A model generated the notes under the pieces. That model made no database searches. It saw only the letters and a list, made by a program, of their open reading frames with translations, and was not told the origin of the DNA. A DNA stretch of 64,000 bases from Hungatella effluvii (GTDB taxonomy: Bacteria > Bacillota > Clostridia > Lachnospirales > Lachnospiraceae): the NCBI RefSeq assembly GCF_003201875.1, contig NZ_QJKD01000004.1, forward strand, positions 310,001 to 374,000. The letters are read 5' to 3'. Made by a program: the position numbers and the translations under genes. Of this stretch, positions 8,594 through 17,635 are shown piece by piece (position 1 is the stretch's first letter; each line of letters starts with the position of its first letter).

Positions 8594-10078
8594 ATGGGCA
8601 ATATAAATAAGAATATAGAAGAAGCTGCAAGGGCGACTGCCTATGTTATGGAGCGGCATGAGGAAATTAAGAATAATCCGTTGAGACAAAAGTATCATTT
8701 TGAGGTTCCTGCTGGCTGGTGCAACGATCCCAATGGTTTTTCCATTCTGGGAGGAAAATACCATTTGTTTTACCAACATATGCCATACGTATCAGAACCA
8801 GGGGATTATAAGATGTATTGGGGGCATGCGGTCAGTCAAAATCTGGTAGACTGGGAAGACCTTCCGGTAGCATTGGCACCGGTTGACAAATGTGATGGGG
8901 GAGGCTGCTGGTCTGGCTGTGCTCTGGAACTCGATCAGAAGGTGTATTTAATATATACGGGCCTCGATGCCCGTAATGGTATGCAGCAGGGACAGTGTAT
9001 GGCTGTCAGCGATGATGGAATTCATTTTACAAAGACAGAGGACAGCCCTATTTTGGCTGATACTCTTTGTGAAGCAGATAAGAAAGACTTCAGAGACCCT
9101 TACATTTGGCGTCAGAACGGGGAGTGGAATATGATTCTGGGATCTACAAAGGATCATTTTGCACAAGCACTCCTTTACCGCTCGAATGACTTAAAAAACT
9201 GGCGTTTTATCAATACAATGGCCGAGAGTTTGGGAGAATTGGGGTCTGTATGTGAGTGCCCTAATTTCTTTGAAATTGGGGGGAAACATATCCTGTTTAT
9301 TTCCCCGCACGGGTTGAATCTTAGAAAGTCGGTATATTTAACCGGGGACTTTGATTATCCGGCCGGAAAGTTTTTCTGGGATACGTATGGGGAAATTGAC
9401 TGGGGAATGGATTACTATGCACCGCAGGTAATTAAAGACGGTAACGGCCGCTGTATTATGATTGGCTGGATGAACAGCTGGAACTGGATGCCGTGGTGTG
9501 ACGGCACCTATTATACATCGGAAATGGGCTGGTGCGGTGGAATGGCACTGCCCAGAGAACTGCATCTGGATGAGCTGGGACGGCTGCATTTTGAGCCTGT
9601 ACAGGAGCTGAAGGATTATCGGACTGAACCGGCAGAAATGGTTTCCGAAACTGCAGGAGAAGATGGGATCTCCATAGAAACAGCAGATAATTCCCATTGT
9701 GAAATGATAATTGATTTTAACTTGAAGGGGACGACGGCTGAAACCATCCAGTTGGAGGTTAAGAGCAATGAAAAGGAGAAGGTTCTTGTAAACTTAAACC
9801 TGAAGTTTGGAGAGATAGAATTTGACCGTTCTCATACCTTTGACCATTTGAAGAGTAAAAGACGCTGCTCTTTCCGCTCGGTCAGTGAAGCGGTCTGCCG
9901 TATTCATGTGTTTATTGATTCCGCATCGGTGGAGTTGTTTACCGATGACTATATGACCTGTATGACAAATACCGTTTATGTTCCGGAAAATGCGGACCGT
10001 ATCAAAATACGCGGAATAGGCGGTATGGTTAAGATTTTAAAGGTTCAGTCCTGGGCGATCAAAAAAATTAAAATTTGA
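8594..10078 (+). CDS. Glycoside hydrolase family 32 (sucrose/fructan hydrolase)
   Basis: Intracellular beta-fructosidase of 494 aa without a signal peptide. All three GH32 signatures are present: WCNDPNG with nucleophile Asp45, FRDP with transition-state stabiliser Asp168, and the acid/base Glu221 in CECPN. A five-bladed propeller is followed by the C-terminal beta-sandwich (from about residue 340). It would release fructose from sucrose or short fructans after import by the upstream ABC transporter. No PTS gene is nearby, so the substrate is expected to be unphosphorylated. The start is ATG at 8594; the frame extends upstream to 8378 but overlaps the permease gene. Confidence 0.93.
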   Translation: MGNINKNIEEAARATAYVMERHEEIKNNPLRQKYHFEVPAGWCNDPNGFSILGGKYHLFYQHMPYVSEPGDYKMYWGHAVSQNLVDWEDLPVALAPVDKCDGGGCWSGCALELDQKVYLIYTGLDARNGMQQGQCMAVSDDGIHFTKTEDSPILADTLCEADKKDFRDPYIWRQNGEWNMILGSTKDHFAQALLYRSNDLKNWRFINTMAESLGELGSVCECPNFFEIGGKHILFISPHGLNLRKSVYLTGDFDYPAGKFFWDTYGEIDWGMDYYAPQVIKDGNGRCIMIGWMNSWNWMPWCDGTYYTSEMGWCGGMALPRELHLDELGRLHFEPVQELKDYRTEPAEMVSETAGEDGISIETADNSHCEMIIDFNLKGTTAETIQLEVKSNEKEKVLVNLNLKFGEIEFDRSHTFDHLKSKRRCSFRSVSEAVCRIHVFIDSASVELFTDDYMTCMTNTVYVPENADRIKIRGIGGMVKILKVQSWAIKKIKI

Positions 10079-10096
10079 ATTTCTTATAAATATTTC

Positions 10097-10127
10097 TTGA
10101 CTCTCACGCTGCGTCATACATTATAGT
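10097..10127 (+). promoter_or_regulatory. MerR-type promoter with 19-bp spacer
   Basis: TTGACT (10097-10102) and TATAGT (10122-10127) are separated by 19 bp, the over-long spacing used by MerR-family activators. The spacer holds the dyad TCACGC-T-GCGTCA. Its position directly before the MerR/TipAS gene points to autoregulation. Confidence 0.65.
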
Positions 10128-10149
10128 AAACATGAAGGCGGTGATAACT

Positions 10150-10893
10150 ATGAGACTGACAGTAAGCGAGACAGCAAAATTAACAAATATCAGTGTGCGC
10201 ACACTCCATTATTACGATGAGATAGGACTGCTCAAACCAACCGATACGACGGAGGCGGGATACCGTTATTACGACGAAGAGGCGCTGGCAGTGCTGCAGC
10301 AGATTTTGCTGTACCGGGAACTGGATTTTCCTCTGAAGGAAATCAAAGACATGTTGTCGAAGCCTGACTATGACCGCCAGGAAGCACTTGCGGCCCATAA
10401 GTCGCTGCTCTTGCTGAAGATCGAGCGGCTGCGCCGGCTGACCGGACTGGTGGACAGTATGATGAGAGGAGAAAACACCATGAGTTTTCAGGAATTTGAT
10501 ATGCACGAGATAGAAGAAGCAAAGAAAAAGTACGCGAAAGAAGCGAAGGAACGCTGGGGTGACACGGAGGCGTACTGCGAAAGTGAAAAGAAGACTTCCG
10601 GCTACGGAGAGGAAAAGTGGAAGGCTTTAAACGAAGAAATGAGTGATATTTTCCGGGAATTTGCGGAGTGTGCCCAGGCTGGTGAGACGCCTGAGGGTAG
10701 CCGGGCGGCCGGATTAGTGGAGCGGTGGAGGAGCCATATCACCGAAAACTACTACGAATGCACCCTGGAAATCCTGGAGGGACTGGGAAAAATGTACGTG
10801 GGGGACGGACGTTTTAAAGAAAATATCGACCAATTTGGCGAACACACAGCCGAATTTATGAGCCGGGCGATAGAAAGCTACTGCAAACGGTAA
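10150..10893 (+). CDS. MerR-family regulator with TipAS drug-binding domain
   Basis: A 247-aa regulator. The N-terminal MerR winged helix is RLTVSETAKLTNISVRTLHYYDEIGLL (key motif VRTLHYYDE at about 20-28), then comes a coiled-coil dimerisation helix (about 80-115), and the C-terminal TipAS domain begins near residue 120 with EEAKKKYAKEAKERWGD and SGYGEEKW. TipAL/Mta relatives bind thiopeptides or other lipophilic drugs and switch on efflux genes and their own promoter. I start at the ATG at 10150, behind AAGGCGGTG; an upstream in-frame ATG at 10132 overlaps the promoter. No efflux gene is adjacent. Confidence 0.88.
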   Translation: MRLTVSETAKLTNISVRTLHYYDEIGLLKPTDTTEAGYRYYDEEALAVLQQILLYRELDFPLKEIKDMLSKPDYDRQEALAAHKSLLLLKIERLRRLTGLVDSMMRGENTMSFQEFDMHEIEEAKKKYAKEAKERWGDTEAYCESEKKTSGYGEEKWKALNEEMSDIFREFAECAQAGETPEGSRAAGLVERWRSHITENYYECTLEILEGLGKMYVGDGRFKENIDQFGEHTAEFMSRAIESYCKR

Positions 10894-11284
10894 ATAATGG
10901 AAAATGGGCTGAAAAGCGCCGCAAACGTGGTAAAAACACAAAAACACAGGAAAATAACAAAATAATACACAAAAAACATAGCGCCATAGCACTGTATAAT
11001 AGTGCATAATGACATGAAATAAAGAACGCCTAAAAAAGTACAGTATGGTTACAAGAGTATATTTTCATAGTTTTCAGTTTAGAACCTCTTTTGTCAATTG
11101 TAATAAATTTTAAGAAATCGGGTGACTTTTAATTAAGAAAAAAATCACAGAAAGAACATTGACTTTAAACGTTTGGAGTGATAAACTGACACTCGACTTG
11201 AGGGCATAGGACAACCGAAAGTCATGACACAATTCTAAGACATAACAAAAAGACACCTATGTAGTCGCAAGGAGGAGAACAATT
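10894..11284. other. Intergenic region, AT-rich
   Basis: This 391-bp gap contains no credible coding sequence. It holds a short hairpin at 10989-11005 (GCACT/AGTGC around GTATAAT), not followed by a T-run, and the promoter of the small lipoprotein at 11159-11187 with a leader of about 90 nt. Nothing else is recognised. Confidence 0.5.
11159..11187 (+). promoter_or_regulatory. Promoter of the small lipoprotein
   Basis: TTGACT, a 17-bp spacer and TAAACT match the vegetative consensus at 5/6 and 4/6 positions. The start codon lies about 90 nt downstream of the expected transcription start. Confidence 0.5.
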
Positions 11285-11605
11285 ATGAAACTGACAGCAA
11301 AGAAACTCGTACTTACAGGCATCGCGGTATTAACTATGGCATCAATCTCTGCATGTGGCAGCGGTACAACTGCTGAGACAACTGCAGCAACAGAAGCTGA
11401 AGTTACAACAGAAGCAACAACAGAAGCAGTAACAACAGAAGAAGCTACAGATGAGACTACTGAAGGAGAATCTGCAGACGCAGAGTCTACAGAAGCAGTA
11501 GATTCTGAGGATGCTTCCGCAGAAGAGTCTTCTGAAGAAGTTGAAGCTGCATCTCTTGAAGACGCAGAAGCAGTAACAGAAGAAGCTACAACAGCAGCGA
11601 ACTAA
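11285..11605 (+). CDS. Small Thr/Glu-rich lipoprotein of unknown function
   Basis: A 106-aa protein with a clean lipoprotein signal (MKLTAKKLVLTG..., lipobox SISA-Cys). The entire mature part is low-complexity Thr, Glu, Ala, Ser and Asp (TEATTEAVTTEEATDETTEG and similar), strongly acidic and with no aromatic residues. No folded domain is visible. It resembles the flexible linkers of the binding lipoproteins in this window with the binding domain missing. It has a strong ribosome site (AAGGAGGAG), its own promoter and its own terminator, so it appears to be a real monocistronic gene. A membrane-anchored acidic brush or spacer is conceivable, but the role is unknown. Confidence 0.8.
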   Translation: MKLTAKKLVLTGIAVLTMASISACGSGTTAETTAATEAEVTTEATTEAVTTEEATDETTEGESADAESTEAVDSEDASAEESSEEVEAASLEDAEAVTEEATTAAN

Positions 11606-11648
11606 TCAGAACTGACATAAGCTGTTACAGCAAAAAAGCAATTTATTT

Positions 11649-11677
11649 GGGCGGAGACGAGTGTCTCCGCCCTTTCT
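11649..11677 (+). terminator. Intrinsic terminator of the small lipoprotein gene
   Basis: A perfect 10-bp stem (11649-11658 with 11663-11672, loop GAGT) is followed by TTTCT. Confidence 0.85.
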
Positions 11678-11753
11678 GATTATAAAAGAAGAAAAAAGTT
11701 GACAAACGCTTTCCGTTATAACAGAATAGGGATAACGGGAAAGGAGGCGTCAC

Positions 11754-12542
11754 ATGAAGATTACTTATATCCATCACAGCTCTTTTTTAGTGGAGCTGGA
11801 ATCGGTTTATCTGCTGTTTGATTATACGGAGGGAACGATTCCCGGGATGAAGCGGGAAAAACCACTTCTGGTATTGGCAAGCCACAGGCATGGAGACCAC
11901 TATTCGCCTGTGATTTTTGATTTGATAAAGGAACATGGAAACGTCAGGTTTGTCCTGTCCAACGATATCTGGAGGAAGCGCCTGCCGGAGGAGGTGCTGC
12001 CGCTTACGGATTCCCTAAAGCATGGAGAGACGGCGAAGTACAGGCTGGAGAACGGCATAATCCGGCAGATCACGAGAACTCCGGAGAATCAGATAGAAGG
12101 TGGAGTTATATCTGATGCCTGTTTGACCATTCATACTTATAAATCGACGGATGAAGGTGTGGCGTTTCTGATTGAGGCGGAAGGCAAAACCATCTATCAT
12201 GCGGGAGACTTAAATAACTGGAGATGGGAGGGCGAACCGGATAACTGGAACGACTCCATGGCTAAAAAATACAGTGCTCAGATTGATAAAATGGCCGGAA
12301 TGCACCTGGATGTGGCTTTTTTGCCGCTGGATCCGAGGCAGGAGGACGATTTTTATCTGGGAATGGACGAATTCCTGCATAAAGTGGATGTGAAACATGT
12401 ATTTCCCATGCATTGCTGGGGAGATTATTCTGTGATAGGGAAGATCCGGGCACTCGGCTGTTCGGCCGGTTACAGAGACAGGATTGAAGAGATTACTGGG
12501 GATGGGGAGGTCTTTACAGAGGAAGATGAACGTTTCGTGTGA
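11754..12542 (+). CDS. Metallo-beta-lactamase-fold hydrolase (UlaG-like, COG2220)
   Basis: A 262-aa cytoplasmic protein of the MBL superfamily. The metal motif HxHxDH is seen as SHRHGDHYS (about residues 42-50), with further ligand candidates in YHAGDLNNW and MHCWGDYS. COG2220 proteins act on varied phosphoester or lactone substrates, and the exact reaction cannot be assigned. The start is ATG at 11754 behind AAAGGAGGCG. The 3' end overlaps the ThrE-type exporter gene by 17 bp, which suggests co-expression without revealing a shared pathway. Confidence 0.85.
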   Translation: MKITYIHHSSFLVELESVYLLFDYTEGTIPGMKREKPLLVLASHRHGDHYSPVIFDLIKEHGNVRFVLSNDIWRKRLPEEVLPLTDSLKHGETAKYRLENGIIRQITRTPENQIEGGVISDACLTIHTYKSTDEGVAFLIEAEGKTIYHAGDLNNWRWEGEPDNWNDSMAKKYSAQIDKMAGMHLDVAFLPLDPRQEDDFYLGMDEFLHKVDVKHVFPMHCWGDYSVIGKIRALGCSAGYRDRIEEITGDGEVFTEEDERFV

Positions 12543-13326
12543 GTTAAGCGGGGAGGAACAGCGGGAGATCCTGGACGCCGCCATGCAGGCGGGCCACATT
12601 CTGCTGGAAAATGGAGCCGAGATTTTTCGGGTGGAGGAGACGATCGACAGGATTTGCCACTATTACGGAATCGAGTCAGGGAACGCATTTGTGTTGAGCA
12701 ATGGGATTTTTATTACTTCAGGAAACGAGAGGGAAGAGATCTTTGCAAAGGTCCAGCATATCCCAGTGAGCGGAGTCCATCTAAACCGGGTGGCCGCGGT
12801 GAACCAGCTGTCCAGGGAGATCGTGGAGGGGCGGTATACCATAGGCGAAGTGAGGGAACGGCTTGATGAGATCCGCGTCATGCCCGGAAAGACGAAGACC
12901 ATGCAGATCCTGGCCTCCGGTGTGGGAAGCGCATGCTTCTGCATGCTGTTCGGGGGTAATTTCATGGACAGCGCGGCGGCTTTTGTGTCGGGCGTGCTTC
13001 TGTATTTTTACGTGCTGTATATCAGCGGCCCGCATTTATCGAAGATTGTGGGAAATATTGGAGGCGGTGCACTGGTGACCTTTCTCTGTTCCGTGATGTA
13101 TCTGCTTTCCGTAGGGCAGCACTTGAATTTCATGATTATCGGTTCCATCATGCCTCTGGTGCCGGGAGTGGCATTTACCAACGCCATACGAGATATCGCA
13201 GATGGGGACTACATCTCCGGATCCGTGCGGATGCTGGATGCTCTGCTGGTATTTTTCTGTATTGCCATGGGCGTTGGACTTGTGTTCAGCCTGTTCCGTG
13301 GACTGACGGGAGGTGTGATGCTGTGA
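12526..13326 (+). CDS. Threonine/serine exporter subunit, ThrE N-domain
   Basis: A membrane protein of the ThrE family (PF06738), 266 aa from the ATG at 12526. The N-terminal cytoplasmic part holds the family pattern ILLENGAEIFRVEETIDRI, and about five hydrophobic segments follow from residue 120. In Corynebacterium a single long ThrE exports threonine and serine. Here, as in many Firmicutes, the two halves are separate genes: this one and the next, which overlaps it by 4 bp. An upstream in-frame ATG at 12484 lies inside the hydrolase gene and is less likely. Confidence 0.87.
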   Translation: MNVSCELSGEEQREILDAAMQAGHILLENGAEIFRVEETIDRICHYYGIESGNAFVLSNGIFITSGNEREEIFAKVQHIPVSGVHLNRVAAVNQLSREIVEGRYTIGEVRERLDEIRVMPGKTKTMQILASGVGSACFCMLFGGNFMDSAAAFVSGVLLYFYVLYISGPHLSKIVGNIGGGALVTFLCSVMYLLSVGQHLNFMIIGSIMPLVPGVAFTNAIRDIADGDYISGSVRMLDALLVFFCIAMGVGLVFSLFRGLTGGVML

Positions 13327-13787
13327 CACTGCTCATTTCTGTGGCGGCTGCCGTCGGGGGGACGGTATCATTTTCCCTCCTGTTCGGGGTTCCCACAAAG
13401 TATTATCCATACTGTGGACTGATCGGCGGAGCCGGATGGGCTGTTTACTCTATTTTGATTCAGAGCAGCACCGCGCCGGGTGCTGCGCTCTTTGCCACGA
13501 TCGTGGTGATCCTGCTGTCGCGGCTCTTTGCGGTCAGGGAACGGTGTCCGGTCACCATATTTCTGATTTCCGGCCTCTTTCCGCTGGTACCCGGCGCGGG
13601 GGTGTACTGGACCGCCTATTATATCGTGACAAATGAACTGGACAAGGCGTCCCAGACCGGTTATATGGCCCTTAAGGTGGCGGTGGCTATCGTCCTGGGT
13701 ATCGTGTTTGTGTTTGAACTGCCGCAGGGGATATTCAGGGTGTTTTCGAAGAAAGAAGAGAAACAGGGCAATCCGCGAAGCCGGTAA
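13323..13787 (+). CDS. Threonine/serine exporter subunit, ThrE C-domain
   Basis: A 154-aa membrane protein (ThrE_2/DUF3815, PF12821) with four to five hydrophobic segments and the motif LFPLVPGAGVYW, repeated in spirit in the N-domain protein (MPLVPGVAFTN). The GTG start at 13323 overlaps the stop of the partner, indicating coupled translation and a 1:1 complex. Confidence 0.87.
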   Translation: MTLLISVAAAVGGTVSFSLLFGVPTKYYPYCGLIGGAGWAVYSILIQSSTAPGAALFATIVVILLSRLFAVRERCPVTIFLISGLFPLVPGAGVYWTAYYIVTNELDKASQTGYMALKVAVAIVLGIVFVFELPQGIFRVFSKKEEKQGNPRSR

Positions 13788-13824
13788 CAGGCCCGGCGGA
13801 GTGCTCATCATAAGGAGGTACGGC

Positions 13825-15102
13825 ATGAGGATGCTGATTAAAAATATCCGGATTGTGAGTCCGGGAAATGGACTCGACAGAACGGGTTCTATCGTAATTT
13901 CGGACGGAACCATTTTTCGCGTGGGAGACTGTGCGGAGATGGATGGTGAATTTGACACGGTTATCGACGGCAAAGGGCTCGTCGCGGCGCCGGGACTCGT
14001 GGATGTACACGTGCATTTCCGGGATCCGGGGCTTACGTATAAAGAAGATATTCATACCGGCGCTGCCGCTGCGGCAAAAGGCGGTTTCACGACGGTTGTC
14101 TGTATGGCGAATACGAAGCCGCCGGTGGATAATGTGGAGACGCTCCGGTACGTTCTCGAGGAGGGAAAGAAGACCGGGATTCATGTGCTTTCAGCCGCCG
14201 CGGTGACAGTGGGACTTGCCGGGAAGGAACTGACCGACATGGAGGCGCTGAAGGCCCATGGGGCGGCGGGCTTCACTGACGACGGGATACCGATCATGGA
14301 TGAGAAGCTTTTAAAGACAGCCATGGAGGAGGCGGCGCGTCTGGATCTTCCGCTAAGTTTCCATGAGGAAGATCCGGCGTTTATTGTCAACAATGGAATT
14401 AACCACGGCGCTGTCTCGGACGAGTTGGGGATCTATGGCTCACCGGCACTGGCGGAGGATTCTCTGGTAGCCCGCGACTGCATGATCGCCCTGCACACAG
14501 GAGCTGCGGTGGACATTCAGCATATCAGCTCCGAGGGAGCCGTGCGGCTGGTGAAGCTGGCGAAGGAGCTGGGAGCGCGGGTATACGCGGAGGTTACGCC
14601 GCACCATTTTACACTGACTGAAAACGCTGTTCTGGAGCATGGGACTCTGGCGAAGATGAATCCGCCTCTCCGGACGGAAAGGGACCGCCAGGCCATTATA
14701 GAGGGATTAAAGAACGGCAGCATCGATATGATTGCCACGGATCACGCCCCGCACAGTGCGGAAGAGAAGGCAAAACCGCTGACGCAGGCGCCCAGCGGGA
14801 TCATCGGGCTTGAGACGGCGCTGGGACTGGCAGTCACGAATCTGGTTCGGCCGGGCCATTTAAGCCTGCTTGAGCTGATGGAGAAGATGAGCCTGAATCC
14901 GGCGAAGCTCTACCATCTGGATTCCGGTTCCGTGGAAGAAGGAAAGGCGGCGGACCTGGTGCTGTTTGATCCGGAGGAAGAGTGGACCGTAGGGGAATTT
15001 GCGTCGAAATCCTCTAATTCCCCGTTTACCGGAAGCAGACTGTACGGAAAAGTAAAATACACGATCTGCGGCGGGAAAATCGTATATCGGGACGGAGAAT
15101 AA
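13825..15102 (+). CDS. pyrC: Dihydroorotase
   Basis: Type I dihydroorotase, 425 aa, third step of UMP synthesis (N-carbamoyl-aspartate to dihydroorotate). Metal ligands are visible as HxH in DVHVHFRDPG, then IQHISSEGA, PHHF and the catalytic Asp in ATDHAPH. The start is ATG at 13825 behind TAAGGAGGT; the longer frame back to 13633 runs antiparallel in sense through the exporter gene and is not credible. No other pyr gene is adjacent, but the next gene is a HAD enzyme of the pyrimidine nucleotidase type. Confidence 0.95.
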   Translation: MRMLIKNIRIVSPGNGLDRTGSIVISDGTIFRVGDCAEMDGEFDTVIDGKGLVAAPGLVDVHVHFRDPGLTYKEDIHTGAAAAAKGGFTTVVCMANTKPPVDNVETLRYVLEEGKKTGIHVLSAAAVTVGLAGKELTDMEALKAHGAAGFTDDGIPIMDEKLLKTAMEEAARLDLPLSFHEEDPAFIVNNGINHGAVSDELGIYGSPALAEDSLVARDCMIALHTGAAVDIQHISSEGAVRLVKLAKELGARVYAEVTPHHFTLTENAVLEHGTLAKMNPPLRTERDRQAIIEGLKNGSIDMIATDHAPHSAEEKAKPLTQAPSGIIGLETALGLAVTNLVRPGHLSLLELMEKMSLNPAKLYHLDSGSVEEGKAADLVLFDPEEEWTVGEFASKSSNSPFTGSRLYGKVKYTICGGKIVYRDGE

Positions 15103-15122
15103 GACCGGAGGGGGAAGATTTG

Positions 15123-15815
15123 ATGAATAAATATACGACTATCCTTTTCGATGTGGACGGAACGCTTCTCGATTTCGATTCCGCGGAGGAGAATGGGCTT
15201 GCCAGTGTGTTCAAAGAGTATGAAGAAAGCGGAGCATACCGGACAGCGGATTTAATCGGGACGTACCGCAGGGTGAACCGCGATCTGTGGGACGCCTATG
15301 AGAAAGGTCTCATCACGAAGGACCATATTACGGATACCAGATTCGGCGCCGTTTTTGAGGCCCACGGCATTCCTGCCGACGGGATACAAACCGAGCACGA
15401 TTACAGGGAAATCCTGAATCATACGGCGATCGTCATGCCGGAGGCCGTGGAGGTGCTGGAGTATTTGCAGGACCGGTATGACCTGTATGTGGTGACAAAC
15501 GGTTTTACAGAGACTCAGAAGATGCGGATGGCGGATTCCGGTCTGGACCGGTACTTTAAGAAATCCTTTATTTCCGAGGAAGTCGGGTATCAGAAGCCGC
15601 AGAAAGAGTATTTTGACCGCTGCTTTGAGGCGATGCCGGGAGCGGAGAGAGAACGGACCCTGATCGTGGGAGACTCCTTAAACTCGGATATAAAAGGTGG
15701 AAATACAGCGGGAATCGACACCTGCTGGTTTAATCCGCAGGGGGCTGTTCTTACCGCCGGTGTCAAGGTTGACCGGGAGATCCGGTCGCTTAAGGAGTTG
15801 AAGGAATTTTTGTAG
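15123..15815 (+). CDS. HAD hydrolase, YjjG-type pyrimidine nucleotidase
   Basis: A 230-aa HAD enzyme. Motif I is DVDGTLLDFD (nucleophile Asp at about 10, acid Asp two on), motif II VVTNG, motif III Lys in GYQKPQKEYF and motif IV VGDSLNSDIKGG. The four-helix cap and the GF(T)ETQ..R pattern after motif II fit the YjjG/YfnB group, which dephosphorylates non-canonical pyrimidine nucleotides. The start is ATG at 15123 behind GGAGGGGG. The 20-bp gap from pyrC suggests one operon with a pyrimidine theme. Confidence 0.87.
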   Translation: MNKYTTILFDVDGTLLDFDSAEENGLASVFKEYEESGAYRTADLIGTYRRVNRDLWDAYEKGLITKDHITDTRFGAVFEAHGIPADGIQTEHDYREILNHTAIVMPEAVEVLEYLQDRYDLYVVTNGFTETQKMRMADSGLDRYFKKSFISEEVGYQKPQKEYFDRCFEAMPGAERERTLIVGDSLNSDIKGGNTAGIDTCWFNPQGAVLTAGVKVDREIRSLKELKEFL

Positions 15816-15870
15816 TCAGCAGGCGGAACTGCCTGATAGATTGTCTGATTTGTGTAAAGGGAGGGCGTGC

Positions 15871-16992
15871 ATGGGGATAAATGGAGGTGAAAACGGAATG
15901 TTTGTGGATTATGACCACAGCATTGTGAGTCTGAGCTGTTCGATACTGAAGCATTATGGGGCGGAATACCACCATAAGACGTTCGAACCGATGGATGAGC
16001 TTCTTCAGCACCCATACAAGCATGTGGTGATTATGCTGTTTGATGGCCTGGGGCTGGAGGTGCTCCGTCACCATCTGCCTGAAAACAGTTTTTTAAGGAG
16101 CCACGCGCTTGGGGAACTGTCCTCGGTCTTTCCGCCGACCACCACGGCCGCGACGACTTCCATCGAGAGCGGATTAACGCCGGCGGAACACGGATGGCTC
16201 GGCTGGAATCTGTATTTCCCTGAACTGGGCGATATCGTTTCGCTCTTTCCCAACACCCGGAGAGGTACGCAGGAGCAGGCTGCAAAGTTCCATGCGGCGA
16301 GACAGTATCTGCGGTATCGAACGGTCTATGAGAAAATAGAGGAGACGGGGAATGCAAAAGCATATGTCGTCTCTCTGTATGGCTCCGCCAGAATTACCAA
16401 ATATGAGGAGCTGTTTGACACGGTAAAAGGCCTATGCCGGAAAGAAGAAAGAAATTATATTTATGCCTACTGGGGTGAACCGGATTATACGATGCACGAC
16501 GTCGGATGCTGTCATGAGTCAATTACTGAAATCATCAGGGACATTGATCAGCGCGTTGAGCGGCTCTGCCGTGACCTCGAGGACACGCTTCTCATCGTGA
16601 CGGCCGATCATGGTCACGGTGATACCGGATATTTCCTGATCCGGGATTATCCCGAACTGGACCGGATGCTGGAGCGCCCGCCGGTGATCGAAGCCAGGGC
16701 AGCGTCCTTCTATGTGAAACAGGAAAACCTGGAGCAGTTTCCGGATCTGTTTAAACGGCTCTTTGGGGATCAGTTTTTGCTGCTGTCTAAAGAAGCGGTT
16801 CTGGGGCAGAATATATTCGGAGGCGGTGTTTGCCATCCGAGATTGCCGGAACTTATGGGCGACTATCTGGCGGTGGCGGTAAGCGGCATGGGGATCAATT
16901 ACGAAGACAGCGACAGTAAATGGAAGTCCAATCACTCAGGCTTTACGGAACGGGAGATGAAGGTTCCGTTTATCGCGGTGGAAAAAAGGTAA
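15871..16992 (+). CDS. Alkaline-phosphatase-fold phosphodiesterase/phosphatase
   Basis: A 373-aa protein of the type I phosphodiesterase/nucleotide pyrophosphatase family (PF01663). The first metal-binding Asp is in VIMLFDGLG, the nucleophile Thr is in the FPPTTTAATTSIESG stretch, and the second metal cluster is TADHGHGD, with a later His in SNHSGF. No signal peptide is present, so it acts in the cytoplasm. The start is ATG at 15871 behind AAAGGGAGG. The substrate is unknown. Confidence 0.85.
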   Translation: MGINGGENGMFVDYDHSIVSLSCSILKHYGAEYHHKTFEPMDELLQHPYKHVVIMLFDGLGLEVLRHHLPENSFLRSHALGELSSVFPPTTTAATTSIESGLTPAEHGWLGWNLYFPELGDIVSLFPNTRRGTQEQAAKFHAARQYLRYRTVYEKIEETGNAKAYVVSLYGSARITKYEELFDTVKGLCRKEERNYIYAYWGEPDYTMHDVGCCHESITEIIRDIDQRVERLCRDLEDTLLIVTADHGHGDTGYFLIRDYPELDRMLERPPVIEARAASFYVKQENLEQFPDLFKRLFGDQFLLLSKEAVLGQNIFGGGVCHPRLPELMGDYLAVAVSGMGINYEDSDSKWKSNHSGFTEREMKVPFIAVEKR

Positions 16993-17034
16993 CGAAATGA
17001 ATCATCATTATGAGCAAATAAGGAGGTACAAAAT

Positions 17035-17505
17035 ATGCTGCAGGCAGGAACAAAAGCACCAGATTTTACATTGAACGATAAGGACGGCAATCCCGTAACA
17101 CTCTCCTCTTTTCTGGGTAAGAAGGTGGTTCTCTATTTTTATCCGAGGGATAACACACCGGGCTGCACCCGTGAGGCGTGTGCCTTTGCCGGCGCATATG
17201 CGGGATATCAGCAGAGGGGCGTGGAAGTCATCGGAGTGAGCAAGGACAGCGTAAAGAGCCACAGCAGCTTTGCCCAAAAACATGAGCTGCCTTTCATTCT
17301 GGTTTCCGATCCGGAGCTGGAGGCCATAAAGGCGTATGACGTCTGGCAGGAGAAAAAGCTTTATGGAAAAGTATCCATGGGCGTTGTCAGAAGCACCTTT
17401 GTGATCGATGAGAATGGTGTGATCGAAAAGGTCTTTGAGAAAGTAAAACCGGATACGAATGCACAGGAGATCCTGGAGTATCTGGATGAAAGGGCAAATG
17501 CATAG
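17035..17505 (+). CDS. bcp: Thiol peroxidase, PrxQ/Bcp type
   Basis: Atypical two-Cys peroxiredoxin of 156 aa. The active site is PRDNTPGCTREACAF, with peroxidatic Cys44 and resolving Cys49 five residues later, the PrxQ/Bcp arrangement. It reduces hydrogen and alkyl peroxides with thioredoxin in the cytoplasm. The start is ATG behind AAGGAGG. A strong terminator follows. Confidence 0.95.
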   Translation: MLQAGTKAPDFTLNDKDGNPVTLSSFLGKKVVLYFYPRDNTPGCTREACAFAGAYAGYQQRGVEVIGVSKDSVKSHSSFAQKHELPFILVSDPELEAIKAYDVWQEKKLYGKVSMGVVRSTFVIDENGVIEKVFEKVKPDTNAQEILEYLDERANA

Positions 17506-17520
17506 AGAAGGTACGCCGGA

Positions 17521-17551
17521 AAACCGGGGGCAGCGACAGCCTCCGGTTTTT
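17521..17551 (+). terminator. Intrinsic terminator after bcp
   Basis: An 11-bp stem (17521-17531 with 17539-17549, one G-T pair) ends in TTTTT. Confidence 0.8.
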
Positions 17552-17619
17552 CGCTGTTTACAGGCTGCGCTCCAAATCAAAGAAATTATAAAAATCTTCT
17601 TTACAGAAATACTTTAGTA

Positions 17620-17635
17620 TGCTACCATGGTAGCA
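17620..17635. promoter_or_regulatory. Perfect 16-bp palindrome before the amino-acid importer
   Basis: TGCTACCATGGTAGCA is a perfect dyad, 31 bp upstream of the binding-protein start. A possible promoter, TTTACA (17600-17605), 17 bp, TACCAT (17623-17628), would place the dyad over the -10 box, as expected for a repressor site. The regulator is not identified. Confidence 0.5.

Noticed and set aside
10989..11005. Hairpin GCACT/AGTGC around TATAAT as a terminator or promoter
   Set aside because: The stem is only 5 bp, no T-run follows, and no -35 box is found at the right distance.
13368..13973. 201-codon minus-strand open frame
   Set aside because: Antisense to the ThrE C-domain and pyrC genes, with no ribosome site and His/Arg-rich composition typical of a shadow frame.
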